Positions 34,798 through 43,680 of a DNA stretch of 64,000 bases are shown one piece after another. This DNA is from Carboxydothermus pertinax. Its GTDB lineage: Bacteria; Bacillota; Z-2901; Carboxydothermales; Carboxydothermaceae. A model generated the notes under the pieces. That model saw only the letters and a program-made list of their open reading frames with translations. It was not told where the DNA came from and did not search any database. Within the stretch, counting starts at the first letter, position 1. Every line of letters begins with the position of its first letter. The stretch covers positions 50,499 to 114,498 of the forward strand of contig NZ_BDJK01000055.1 of assembly GCF_001950255.1 (NCBI RefSeq), read 5' to 3'. The translations under genes and the position numbers were made by a program.

Positions 34798-35952
34798 ATG
34801 GATTTCACGATCAGTGAAGAACTGCAAATGATGGTGCAGACGGTCAAGGATTTTGTGGATAACGAAGTCGACCCTATCAGCCAGCAAATTGATGAAGAAG
34901 ACCGGGTGCCGGAGGAAATCATCCAAAAAGCAAGAGAACTTGGACTTTTTGGTTTAAGCATCCCGGAAGAGTATGGTGGTGTAGGTAGTATCGGGATGCT
35001 CGGGAAATGTATTATTTATGAGCAGCTCGGCCGCACGGCCAATGGTTTTACTACTCTTATAGGTGCCCATACGGGGATTGGAACTACCGGGATTGTGGAA
35101 TTAGGAACGGAGGAACAAAAGAAAAAATATCTGCCAGCCTTAGCTTCTGGTGAAAAGCTTGCTGCTTTTGCTTTAACTGAGCCCGAAGCGGGTTCTGATG
35201 CCGCCAGTATAAAAACTACCGCCGTAAAAAAAGGAGACCGCTATATCTTAAACGGGGTAAAGCACTTTATCACCAATGGTCCCGATGCCGATGTATTTAC
35301 CATTATCGCCGTTACTGATAAAAATAAAGGGGCCAAAGGCGGCACCACCGCATTTATAGTAGAAAAAAATTTTCCAGGCTTTAAAGTAGGAACCATTGAA
35401 AAGAAAATGGGACTACGCGGTTCTCATACCTCGGAAATTATTTTGGAAGACTGCGAAGTACCGGAAGAAAATGTTTTGGGTAATATCGGTGAAGGATATA
35501 TCAACGCTTTAAAAATATTAGCTAAAGGCCGGGTAGGACTTGCTGCCCGCTGTGTTGGTTCGATGCAGAAACTATTGGAGTTGGCCACCAAGTACGCCCA
35601 GCAGCGGGTCCAGTTTGGAAAACCCATTTCGTCCTTCCAGGCAATTCAGCATATGCTGGCCGAAATGGCCGTAGATATTGAAGCAACCAAATGGTTTGCC
35701 TACCGGGTAGCCTGGCTTGTGGACCAGGGAGCAAAGGTCATTAAAGAGGCTGCTGCCGTCAAACTGTTTGCTTCGGAAGCTTATGGCCGGGTGGTCGATA
35801 AAGCGGTACAGATTTTTGGCGGCATGGGTTATATGAAAGAGTTTCCCATTGAAAGATACTACCGGGATGCCCGGATTACCAGGATTTATGAAGGGACTTC
35901 GGAAATTCAGAAAAATATCATAGCTTCCCAGATTTTAAAGGAACTGGGTTAA
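34798..35952 (+). CDS. Acyl-CoA dehydrogenase (copy 1)
   Basis: 384 residues, an FAD enzyme that introduces the alpha-beta double bond in an acyl-CoA and passes electrons to an electron-transfer flavoprotein. Motifs are [15 protein letters not shown] (FAD/substrate), [18 protein letters not shown], and the C-terminal [14 protein letters not shown] with the usual catalytic Glu. First gene of the operon, 55 bases after the promoter. Chain-length preference cannot be read from sequence. Confidence 0.93.
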   Translation: MDFTISEELQMMVQTVKDFVDNEVDPISQQIDEEDRVPEEIIQKARELGLFGLSIPEEYGGVGSIGMLGKCIIYEQLGRTANGFTTLIGAHTGIGTTGIVELGTEEQKKKYLPALASGEKLAAFALTEPEAGSDAASIKTTAVKKGDRYILNGVKHFITNGPDADVFTIIAVTDKNKGAKGGTTAFIVEKNFPGFKVGTIEKKMGLRGSHTSEIILEDCEVPEENVLGNIGEGYINALKILAKGRVGLAARCVGSMQKLLELATKYAQQRVQFGKPISSFQAIQHMLAEMAVDIEATKWFAYRVAWLVDQGAKVIKEAAAVKLFASEAYGRVVDKAVQIFGGMGYMKEFPIERYYRDARITRIYEGTSEIQKNIIASQILKELG

Positions 35953-35968
35953 TAAAGAGGTGGCTTGC

Positions 35969-37144
35969 ATGCGGCGGGTTGCCATCATTGGAGCCGGGCA
36001 AACCCCCTACGGCGATTTTCCCGGGCTGGGGGTTAAAGAGCTTTTTGCCATGGCCTTTAAAGAAATGCTCGAGAGCGTTGATAAAGGTATTGACCCCCGG
36101 GAAATTCAGCAGGCCTATATTGGCTCTTTAAGTGCCGGCAGTGGGTTTCAATTAGGACAGCTTGCTCCCTTATTAATGGGACATGTGGGTTTACCCAATG
36201 TTCCGGCGGTAAGGGTGGAAAATGCCTGTGCTTCGGGTGGATTTGCTTTATATAATGCGATTAATGCGGTTGCTTCCGGACAGTGCGATATAGCTCTTGC
36301 TGCCGGGGTTGAAAAAATGCGGGATGTTTCTTCGACCAAAGCCAAATACTGGCTTGGGATTTCCGGCGATACCGAGTTTGAAAGACTGGCAGGCTTAACT
36401 TTTGCCGGGATTTACGCTATAATTGCCCGGCGCTATATGGAGGAATACGGCCTTACCCGGGAGCAGCTGGCCAAAGTAGCGGTGAAAAACCACTATCACG
36501 GCAAAATGAATCCCAAGGCTCAGTTTCGCCAGGAAATAACGGTGGAAACGGTGTTAAAGGGAGCACCGGTAGCTGATCCCTTTACGGTGTGGGACTGCTC
36601 ACCTACCAGTGACGGAGCAGCGGTTGTTTTACTTTGCAGTGAAGACCGGGTAAAAGAGTTTACCGACCATCCAGTCTTTATCATCGGCTATGGAATTGGG
36701 TCCGATTACCTGGCTTTGCAGGATCGAGACAGTATTACAAGTTTTAAAGCCACCCGGCAGGCAAGCGCCAGAGCTTACCGGATGGCCGGAATAACTCCAA
36801 AAGAAATTGATTTTGCGGAAGTGCATGACTGCTTTACTATTGCCGAAATTTTAGCTTACGGTGACCTTGGCTTTGGCGAAAAGGGAGAGGTGATTAGGCT
36901 ATTGGAAGAAGGGGAGACCTACCTTGGTGGACGCCTTCCGGTAAATGTCAGCGGCGGACTTAAAAGTAAGGGCCATCCTATTGGAGCTACCGGCTGCGGT
37001 CAGGCTTACGAAGTGTTTAACCAGCTCCGGGGAAGGGCCAAAAATCCGGAGCGCCAGATAAAAAATGCCGAAGTAGGCTTATCCCACAATGTAGGCGGTT
37101 CCGGAGGAACGGCAGCGGTGTTTATTTACCGGAGGGAGGGGTAG
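35969..37144 (+). CDS. Thiolase, SCP-x/archaeal acetoacetyl-CoA type
   Basis: 391 residues. Catalytic Cys in VENACASGGFALYNAI and the His motif in SKGHPIGATGCGQAYEV. This branch of thiolases works in a complex with a DUF35 protein and, in archaea, with HMG-CoA synthase. All three genes occur here in order (35969, 37147, 38166). The ATG at 35969 is preferred over an upstream GTG because of AAAGAGG at 35954. Confidence 0.9.
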   Translation: MRRVAIIGAGQTPYGDFPGLGVKELFAMAFKEMLESVDKGIDPREIQQAYIGSLSAGSGFQLGQLAPLLMGHVGLPNVPAVRVENACASGGFALYNAINAVASGQCDIALAAGVEKMRDVSSTKAKYWLGISGDTEFERLAGLTFAGIYAIIARRYMEEYGLTREQLAKVAVKNHYHGKMNPKAQFRQEITVETVLKGAPVADPFTVWDCSPTSDGAAVVLLCSEDRVKEFTDHPVFIIGYGIGSDYLALQDRDSITSFKATRQASARAYRMAGITPKEIDFAEVHDCFTIAEILAYGDLGFGEKGEVIRLLEEGETYLGGRLPVNVSGGLKSKGHPIGATGCGQAYEVFNQLRGRAKNPERQIKNAEVGLSHNVGGSGGTAAVFIYRREG

Positions 37145-37146
37145 CG

Positions 37147-38154
37147 ATGGATGTAGGGATAGTAAGTTACGGCACCTATTTCCCCGGCCTTAGAATAACC
37201 AGGAGCGAATACCAGAAAGCCTTGGGCAGCTGCGGAGCAAACTTCAGTGAGAAAACAGTTGCCGATTTTGATGAAGATTCGTTAACGATGGGTATAGCTG
37301 CTGCCAGGGATGCTCTTTTTGAAGGTATAAATCCTGAAGAAATTTCCCTTTTGACCTGGGCTTCCACTAGTCCACCTTACAGTGAAAAATTGCTTGCCGG
37401 CAGTATTGCGGAAATGCTCGGACTTAAAAAAAATCTTTTTTCAGCTGAATACGGCCAATCTACCCGGGCCGGCGGTGAGGCTTTTTTAACGGCAGTAAGC
37501 TTAGTAAAAGGAGGCTTTGGCCAAAAAGCTCTGGTTATCGTGGCTGATACTCCCAGGGCTAATGTTAAAGACCCCATTGAGCACGGACTGGCTGCAGGCA
37601 GTGCTGCCTTTATCCTGGGAACAGAAAATCCTCTGGCTGTGGTAGATAACTTTGTAGCTCTGGTTCAGGAAAATTTAGGCGAACGTTTTCGCAAAGCTGG
37701 CAGCGGTGAAATAAAAGATATTGGCGTTAAAACCTTTACCGGTGAGGCCTATCAAAAGTTGATAACAAAGGCGGTAACCGAACTTTTGGAAAAAGAAAAT
37801 TTAAAGCCGGCTGATTACAATTATGCTGTATTTCACGAAATTGAAAGCCGCCTTCCCCTGAAAGCTGGCAAAAAACTTGGTTTTACTGACGAACAAATGC
37901 TACCAGGCCTGCTTTACGATAATACGGGTGATACCGGTGCTGCTTCTCCCTTTTTAAGTCTGGTGGCAGTTCTGGACCGGGCTAAACCGGGAGAAAAAGT
38001 AATTGTAGCTACTTATGGTTCCGGTGCCGGGGTGATAGCTTTTAGCCTGACAGTGAAAAAACCAGCAAATAGAGTGCCGGTTCGAGAAAAGCTTGCCTCC
38101 GGGAAAAAATATTTAAATTTTATTCAGTACCTCAGAGTTAAGAGATATTTATAA
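37147..38154 (+). CDS. HMG-CoA synthase-like protein lacking the catalytic cysteine
   Basis: 335 residues of the thiolase-fold initiation-synthase family, closest in pattern to archaeal HMG-CoA synthase: TWASTSPPYSEKLLAGSIA, VADTPRANVKDPIEHGLAAG, the His in AVFHEIESRLP, and YDNTGDTGAASPF. The active-site Cys, expected in the segment read here as SAEYGQSTRAGGEAF, is absent. The only Cys in the whole protein is near residue 29. It is therefore unlikely to be a normal synthase and may be a structural or channelling partner of the adjacent thiolase and DUF35 protein, or catalyse a Cys-independent step. Confidence 0.82.
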   Translation: MDVGIVSYGTYFPGLRITRSEYQKALGSCGANFSEKTVADFDEDSLTMGIAAARDALFEGINPEEISLLTWASTSPPYSEKLLAGSIAEMLGLKKNLFSAEYGQSTRAGGEAFLTAVSLVKGGFGQKALVIVADTPRANVKDPIEHGLAAGSAAFILGTENPLAVVDNFVALVQENLGERFRKAGSGEIKDIGVKTFTGEAYQKLITKAVTELLEKENLKPADYNYAVFHEIESRLPLKAGKKLGFTDEQMLPGLLYDNTGDTGAASPFLSLVAVLDRAKPGEKVIVATYGSGAGVIAFSLTVKKPANRVPVREKLASGKKYLNFIQYLRVKRYL

Positions 38155-38165
38155 GGGGTGAAGCC

Positions 38166-38594
38166 ATGGGTGCGCATATTTCCATCCCCATGTACCAGCG
38201 GGCGGTAAAACAGAGATACCGCCTGGTAGGTTTAAAATGCTCCAACTGCGGTCAAATAATTTTTCCGCCCAAGGCTGGCTGTAAATCCTGCGGGGCGCTG
38301 GATAATTTTACCGAAGTGCAATTAAGCGGGCGCGGCAAAATTTATTCCTATACCGTTATTGCTGGAGCGGGAGCGCCTCCGGAATTTTCCGAAGAAGCGG
38401 CATACCGGGGAGCTTATCCGGTGGTGCTGGTGGAATTGGAGGAAGGTCCCCGGATTATAGCTCAATTGACCGAACCGGTACCGGCAGAAATTAAAATTGG
38501 GATGCCGGTGGAGATGGTTTTAAGGCAAATTTACACGGAAGAAGACGTAATCCGCTATGGTTACAAGTTTAAAGTTCTTGAAGGAGAGAAATAA
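38166..38594 (+). CDS. DUF35 zinc-ribbon/OB-fold acyl-CoA-binding protein
   Basis: 142 residues. An N-terminal rubredoxin-like zinc ribbon (CSNCGQIIFPPKAGCKSCGA) and an OB-fold (GKIYSYTVI, PVVLVELEEGPRIIAQL). In the archaeal thiolase/HMGCS complex, DUF35 holds CoA and bridges the two enzymes. BbsA-type homologues pair with a thiolase in anaerobic toluene degradation. Its position after the thiolase and HMGCS-like genes supports such a complex. Confidence 0.9.
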   Translation: MGAHISIPMYQRAVKQRYRLVGLKCSNCGQIIFPPKAGCKSCGALDNFTEVQLSGRGKIYSYTVIAGAGAPPEFSEEAAYRGAYPVVLVELEEGPRIIAQLTEPVPAEIKIGMPVEMVLRQIYTEEDVIRYGYKFKVLEGEK

Positions 38595-38647
38595 AGCTGG
38601 CAAAAGTAATTGCCGGCAGTGAAAAAAATAAGAGGGAGGTATCTTCT

Positions 38648-39517
38648 ATGGAAGTTAAAAAAATTTGTGTTGTTGGGGCCGGAAACATGGGTCACCAAAT
38701 TTCCTTAGCTGCTGCTCTTGCCGGCTACCAGGTAACCTGTACCGACATCAACGAAGAAATCCTGAACAAAGCCAAAAAATTTGTAGAAACCTATCTTCCT
38801 GAAAGAGTAGCCAAAGGAAAACTTACCGAGGAAGTAGCCAATCAAGCTAAAGCCAATTTAACCTTTACCACCAGTTTAGAAGAAGCTTGCAAGGATGCAG
38901 ATTTTGTAATTGAAGCAGTTATTGAAAAGCTTGATGTTAAGCGGGAGTTATTTAAAAAGCTTGATGAACTAACTCCACCCCACGCAATCTTAGCAACCAA
39001 CAGTTCTTATATAGTAAGTTCTAAAATCGCCGATGTGACCAAGCGGCCGGAAAAAGTTTTAAACATGCACTTCTTTAACCCGGCTTTGGTGATGAAGCTG
39101 GTAGAAGTAGTGAAAGGACCGCATGTAGGAGACGAAGCGGTAGAAGTTACCATGGACCTGGCCCGGAAGATGGGAAAAACCCCGGTTTTACTGCAGAAAG
39201 AAATTTACGGCTTTTTGGTCAACCGGATTTTAGCTGCTATTAAAGCTGAAGCTTTCTACTTATACGAAATCGGGATTGCGGATTATAAAGATATTGACAT
39301 AGCCGTTGAGCTTGGCCTTGGCCACCCCATGGGGCCGTTTAGATTGATGGATTTAACTGGAATTGATTTAACTTATTATGTTGAGATGGAAAAATACCGG
39401 GAAACCCGGGATCCAAACATGAAACCGTCTCCCACAGTAGTGGAAAAATACGTGAAAGGTGAGTGGGGCCGAAAAGTGGGTAAAGGCTTTTATGACTACA
39501 CCCAGGAAAAGAAATAA
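38648..39517 (+). CDS. 3-hydroxyacyl-CoA dehydrogenase (Hbd-type)
   Basis: 289 residues, the single-domain form used for 3-hydroxybutyryl-CoA. NAD-binding VVGAGNMGHQISLAAA, active-site ATNSSYIVSS and NMHFFNPALVMKLVEVV, C-terminal GLGHPMGPFRLMDLTGID. GNMG in place of the common GTMG is a mild change. It oxidises (S)-3-hydroxyacyl-CoA to 3-ketoacyl-CoA, feeding the thiolases on either side. Confidence 0.93.
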   Translation: MEVKKICVVGAGNMGHQISLAAALAGYQVTCTDINEEILNKAKKFVETYLPERVAKGKLTEEVANQAKANLTFTTSLEEACKDADFVIEAVIEKLDVKRELFKKLDELTPPHAILATNSSYIVSSKIADVTKRPEKVLNMHFFNPALVMKLVEVVKGPHVGDEAVEVTMDLARKMGKTPVLLQKEIYGFLVNRILAAIKAEAFYLYEIGIADYKDIDIAVELGLGHPMGPFRLMDLTGIDLTYYVEMEKYRETRDPNMKPSPTVVEKYVKGEWGRKVGKGFYDYTQEKK

Positions 39518-39535
39518 ATTTATGGGGGAGATAAC

Positions 39536-40309
39536 GTGGAATTTGAAAAAATTAAATTAGAAATTACCGATGGTTATGCGGTTTTATATTTAAATAATCC
39601 TCCGGTCAATGCCTTAGGGCAAAAAGTTTTAAAAGACATCCAAAAAGCTCTGCAGGAAATTGAGAAAAATCCCGAGATTCGGGCGGTAATAATTAGCGGG
39701 GAAGGAAGCAAGGTTTTCTGTGCCGGGGCAGATATCACGGAATTTGCTGATCGGGCTAAAGGGATTTTACCGGAAGTGGAAGGAAGTGTTCTTTTCCGGC
39801 AAATTGAGCTTTTCCCCAAGCCGGTGATTGCTGCGCTAAACGGTAGTTCTTACGGCGGCGGCACGGAACTTGCGATAAGCTGCCATTTGCGTATCTTAGC
39901 GGCAGAGGCATCAATGGCTTTAACCGAAGTTAAGCTTGGGATTATCCCTGGCTGGGGCGGAACTCAAAGGCTGCCGCGGCTTATCGGCAAAACAAAAGCT
40001 TTGGAAGTAATGCTCACCGGGGAGCCTATTACTGCTGAGGAAGCATTAAAATACGGTTTGGTAAATAAAGTGGTACCTAAAGACCAGGTACTGGCAGAAG
40101 CCCGGGCTTTAGCGGCGAAGCTTGCTAAGGGGGCTCCTATCGCTATGCGGGAAATTTTGCGAGCAGTAACCTTGGGCCTGGATACTACTATTGAAGAAGG
40201 TTTAAAAATAGAAAAAGAAGGATCCAAAATAGTGTTTAGCAGTGAAGATGCGGTAGAAGGAAGAACTGCTTTCTTTGAAAAACGGCCGCCGAATTTTAAA
40301 GGCCGCTAA
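39536..40309 (+). CDS. Enoyl-CoA hydratase/isomerase (crotonase family, copy 1)
   Basis: 257 residues, GTG start. Oxyanion-hole segments are KVFCAGADITEF and ALNGSSYGGGTELAISC; the second-Glu region is LTEVKLGIIPGWGGTQRLPRLIG. Both catalytic Glu positions of true hydratases appear to be present (GGTELA and LTEVKLG). It lies between the Hbd-type dehydrogenase and the thiolase, giving crotonyl-CoA to 3-hydroxybutyryl-CoA to acetoacetyl-CoA. Confidence 0.92.
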   Translation: MEFEKIKLEITDGYAVLYLNNPPVNALGQKVLKDIQKALQEIEKNPEIRAVIISGEGSKVFCAGADITEFADRAKGILPEVEGSVLFRQIELFPKPVIAALNGSSYGGGTELAISCHLRILAAEASMALTEVKLGIIPGWGGTQRLPRLIGKTKALEVMLTGEPITAEEALKYGLVNKVVPKDQVLAEARALAAKLAKGAPIAMREILRAVTLGLDTTIEEGLKIEKEGSKIVFSSEDAVEGRTAFFEKRPPNFKGR

Positions 40310-40324
40310 AAGGGGAGGGGTAAA

Positions 40325-41512
40325 ATGACGGATGCGGTGATTGTGGGGGCGGTACGGACCCCCATTGCCAAAGAAAAAGGAGCATTAAAAGACCTGCCGC
40401 CGGAGGTTTATGCGGCGGAGGTCATCAAAGAAGTAGTAAAGCGTAGTGGCTTAAAAGATCCTCTGGAAGTAGATGAAGTGATTTTTGGACACTGTCTGGG
40501 GGCAGTGGGCTGTATGGGACGGGTGGCCTGGTTAAAAGCGGGCTTGCCTTTGGAAGTTCCGGCAATTACGATAGACCGGCAGTGCGGCTCTGGTTCTACT
40601 ACTGTAAATTTAGCGGCTTCTCTTATCTGGGGCGGGGTTGGCGAGCTTTATCTGGCCGGTGGAGTGGAAAGCATGACCCGCCAGCCTTACCTGATGGAAA
40701 GGCCTACTGAAGCCTTTCAGCGGACTGCTCCTGCCTGGATACCAAGAAGAACCTTAGCTCCAGCAGAAATAGGTGACCCTCCTATGGGAATTACGGCGGA
40801 AAATGTTGCGGAATGCTGGCAGATCAGCCGGGAAGAGCAGGATGAGTTTGCTTATTTAAGTCAGAAAAAAGCTGCTCGCGCATTAAAAGAAGGGCGGTTT
40901 AAGGAGCAAATTGTTCCAATTACGATTCCGCAAAAAAAAGGCGATCCTATAATTTTTGATCAGGATGAACATCCCAGGCCCAACACCACTATAGAAGCTT
41001 TAGCCAAACTTCCGCCAGCCTTTAAGCCCGGCGGCACCGTAACTGCTGGCAACTCTTCGGGGATAAATGACGGCGCCGCTGCTTTATTAATTGCCAGCCG
41101 GCAGAAAGCCGAAAAATTGGGGTTAAAGCCTATGGCCAGAATAGTAGGTCATGCGGCTGCCGGAGTTGATCCCAATATTATGGGGATTGGTCCGGTTCCT
41201 GCAGTGAAAAAAGTTTTAGCTAAAACCGGCTTAACTTTAAATGACATTGATGTTATTGAGCTAAATGAAGCCTTTGCTTCTCAGTCAATTGCCGTATGCC
41301 GGGAACTGGGCATTGACTGGCGGGATGAAGAAAAATTTAATCCCAATGGCGGAGCAATAGCTTTGGGCCACCCGATTGCGGCGTCGCTGGCTATCCTGGT
41401 GGTTAAAGCGGTTTATGAACTAAAACGCCGTCAGGGTAGATATGCTCTGATAACTGCTTGCTGCGGTGGAGGTCAGGGAGTAGCTACGATCATTGAAAAT
41501 ATCGGCGATTAA
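40325..41512 (+). CDS. Acetyl-CoA acetyltransferase (classical thiolase)
   Basis: 395 residues. All thiolase residues are present: nucleophile Cys in [25 protein letters not shown], His in [13 protein letters not shown], second Cys in [10 protein letters not shown]. It cleaves acetoacetyl- or 3-ketoacyl-CoA with CoA. A terminator follows directly, marking the end of the first part of the operon. Confidence 0.95.
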   Translation: MTDAVIVGAVRTPIAKEKGALKDLPPEVYAAEVIKEVVKRSGLKDPLEVDEVIFGHCLGAVGCMGRVAWLKAGLPLEVPAITIDRQCGSGSTTVNLAASLIWGGVGELYLAGGVESMTRQPYLMERPTEAFQRTAPAWIPRRTLAPAEIGDPPMGITAENVAECWQISREEQDEFAYLSQKKAARALKEGRFKEQIVPITIPQKKGDPIIFDQDEHPRPNTTIEALAKLPPAFKPGGTVTAGNSSGINDGAAALLIASRQKAEKLGLKPMARIVGHAAAGVDPNIMGIGPVPAVKKVLAKTGLTLNDIDVIELNEAFASQSIAVCRELGIDWRDEEKFNPNGGAIALGHPIAASLAILVVKAVYELKRRQGRYALITACCGGGQGVATIIENIGD

Positions 41513-41523
41513 ACACACCAAAT

Positions 41524-41553
41524 AAAGCGGCCAAAGGAATTGGCCGCTTTTTT
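41524..41553 (+). terminator. Terminator inside the acyl-CoA gene run
   Basis: AAAGCGGCCAA-5-TTGGCCGCTTT followed by T-run. The next gene starts 25 bases on with no room for a promoter, so downstream genes need read-through or a promoter inside the thiolase gene. Confidence 0.8.
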
Positions 41554-41577
41554 AAAAAAGTTAAGGAAGTGAGGAGC

Positions 41578-42738
41578 ATGAACTTTGATTTAACGGAGGA
41601 TTTACTGGCTATTAAGCGTTTAGCCCGGGAATTTGCCGAAAAAGAAGTAAAACCCACTGCTGATGCCGACGATAAAGCCCACCGCTTTCGCCGGGATCTC
41701 GTGCGCAAAATGGGGGAACTTGGTTTTTTGGGCTGCATTATTCCTGAGCAATACGGAGGAAATGGCTTAGGGTATCAGGCGGTGGCAATTTTATGTGAAG
41801 AAATAGCCCGGGTGCACAGTTCTCTTAGAATTATCTTTGCTGCCAATACTTTAGGTCCTGGAGTTACTATTTACCGTTACGGAACTGAAGAAGCGAAAAA
41901 GAAGTATTTACCCGGTCTTGTCAGTGGTGCTTTAATAGGATGTTTTGCTATTACTGAACCCAATGCTGGTTCTGACGTGGCTTCCATGACCACAAAAGCT
42001 ACCCGTGATGGGGATTACTATATTTTAAACGGGAGCAAAATGTGGATATCACTGGCACCGGTAGCGGATATTGCCTTAGTTTATGCCTATACCGACCCAT
42101 CCCGGAGGGCCAAAGGGATGTCGGCTTTTATTGTGGACTTAAACAGCGAAGGTATCACTATTGAACCCATTGAGGAAAAACTGGGAAACTGGGCGTCACC
42201 GGTGGGGGCGATTACTTTTGAAAATGTCCGGATTCCCGGTGAAAACTTATTAGGGCAGGAAGGGCAGGGTTTTAAAATTTGCATGCAGCAATTAGATGAT
42301 ACCAGGCTCGCTTCAGCCGCTGGGGCGGTTGGGGTAGCTCAGGCCTGCCTGGATGCTGCTGTTGAATATGCCAACACCCGGGAACAGTTCGGGCAAAAAG
42401 TTGGTCAGTTTCAGATGATTCAGGACTGGATTGCCCAGCTGGTGGTGGAGATTGAAGCGGCTCGACTTTTAACTTACCGGGCGGCTTTTCTAAAAGATAA
42501 AGGAGTACCCAGTACCCGGGAAACATCAATGGCAAAGCTTTTTGCCGGTGAAACCGCCAGCAAATGTGCCGATTATGCTTTAAGAATTTTTAGTGCCTAC
42601 GGGTATTCGGAAGAGTATCCGGTAGCGCGCTATTTTCGCGATGCCAAGTACTACCAGATAGTGGAAGGAACCAGCAATATTCATAAGCTTATCTTAGCCC
42701 AGGATGCCCTGGGCTACCGTAAGGCTAACCGTAATTAA
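41578..42738 (+). CDS. Acyl-CoA dehydrogenase (copy 2, glutaryl-CoA-like C-terminus)
   Basis: 386 residues. Standard FAD motif CFAITEPNAGSDVAS. The C-terminal QIVEGTSNIHKLILAQDALG resembles glutaryl-CoA and related dehydrogenases (EGT..IH) more than short-chain ones (EGTSEIQ). The sequence differs clearly from copies 1 and 3. It may act on a dicarboxylyl- or branched acyl-CoA; this is inference. AAGGAAG supports the ATG at 41578 over a GTG at 41569. Confidence 0.9.
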   Translation: MNFDLTEDLLAIKRLAREFAEKEVKPTADADDKAHRFRRDLVRKMGELGFLGCIIPEQYGGNGLGYQAVAILCEEIARVHSSLRIIFAANTLGPGVTIYRYGTEEAKKKYLPGLVSGALIGCFAITEPNAGSDVASMTTKATRDGDYYILNGSKMWISLAPVADIALVYAYTDPSRRAKGMSAFIVDLNSEGITIEPIEEKLGNWASPVGAITFENVRIPGENLLGQEGQGFKICMQQLDDTRLASAAGAVGVAQACLDAAVEYANTREQFGQKVGQFQMIQDWIAQLVVEIEAARLLTYRAAFLKDKGVPSTRETSMAKLFAGETASKCADYALRIFSAYGYSEEYPVARYFRDAKYYQIVEGTSNIHKLILAQDALGYRKANRN

Positions 42739-42759
42739 GATTGTTCGAGGGGGGGAAAG

Positions 42760-43560
42760 ATGAGCGCTCAGGAAATTTTATTAGAAAAAAAAGAGGGTAT
42801 TGCCACTATTACCTTAAACCGTCCTGAAAAAATGAATGCTTTTACGTTAGAAATGATTGACCGGTGGGTTAATTTTTTACAGGAATGCCAGCAGGATGAC
42901 GCTGTAAAAGTTATTGTTTTAACCGGGAGCGGCAAAGCTTTTTGCACCGGTGGAGATTTAGAATTACTGGAAAAGACAGCCAAAAGCACTCCTCTTGCCA
43001 GTAAAAATTTTATCTGGAAGCATATTCAGAAAATACCGCTTTTATTATGGGAAGTAATCGATAAGCCGGTCATTGCGGCTATCAATGGTATGGCGGTGGG
43101 AGCCGGGCTTGATATGGCACTGATGTGTGATCTGCGTTTTGCTGCGGAATCGGCCCGCTTTTCCGAGGGATATATTAAGTTGGGCCTGGTTCCGGGGGAT
43201 GGAGGAGCTTACTTCTTACCCCGTCTTATAGGTATTGCAAAAGCTTTGGAACTTCTCTGGACCGGGGATTTTATTGATGCCAGGGAGGCACATCAACTTG
43301 GACTGGTAAACCGGGTTTATCCTGATGATAAATTGCTGGAGGAGACGTATAAATTTGCCGAACGGCTGGTAAAAGGGCCGGAAGTGGCGATTAGAATGAT
43401 AAAAAGAGCGGTTTATCAGGGGTTAGGGATGGATTTAAGAGCTGCTTTAGACTTAATTTCTTCTCATTTTGCTATAGCGCAGTTTACCGATGACCACCGG
43501 GAAGGTTTAAAAGCTATAAAGGAACGTCGGCCTCCGGTGTTTATGACAGAAGATAAGTAG
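42760..43560 (+). CDS. Enoyl-CoA hydratase/isomerase (crotonase family, copy 2)
   Basis: 266 residues. Oxyanion-hole segments are KAFCTGGDLELLE and INGMAVGAGLDMALMCD; the later region reads FSEGYIKLGLVPGDGGAYFLPRLIG. The Asp in AGLDMA, where classic hydratases have Glu, suggests an isomerase or a different hydratase subtype. It follows acyl-CoA dehydrogenase copy 2 and probably shares its substrate series. Confidence 0.9.
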   Translation: MSAQEILLEKKEGIATITLNRPEKMNAFTLEMIDRWVNFLQECQQDDAVKVIVLTGSGKAFCTGGDLELLEKTAKSTPLASKNFIWKHIQKIPLLLWEVIDKPVIAAINGMAVGAGLDMALMCDLRFAAESARFSEGYIKLGLVPGDGGAYFLPRLIGIAKALELLWTGDFIDAREAHQLGLVNRVYPDDKLLEETYKFAERLVKGPEVAIRMIKRAVYQGLGMDLRAALDLISSHFAIAQFTDDHREGLKAIKERRPPVFMTEDK

Positions 43561-43566
43561 ATGAAG

Positions 43567-43625
43567 ATAGAGGAATTAATGCCGGATGTAGAATCACCCA
43601 GATTTATGAGTGCACCAATCAGATT
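43567..43625 (+). pseudogene. 3'-end remnant of an acyl-CoA dehydrogenase
   Basis: These bases match, with one frameshift, the end of the dehydrogenase at 45574 (its VEKLMRDAKITQIYEGTNQI segment): here one frame gives EELMPD and another gives CRITQIYECTNQI. It sits directly before CoA ligase 1, just as the intact dehydrogenase sits before CoA ligase 2. It is debris of a tandem duplication. Confidence 0.75.
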
Positions 43626-43680
43626 AAAATTTTTCGGATATTACGAAAATTAAAAAAATTATTTCATCAGGAGGGGTTTT

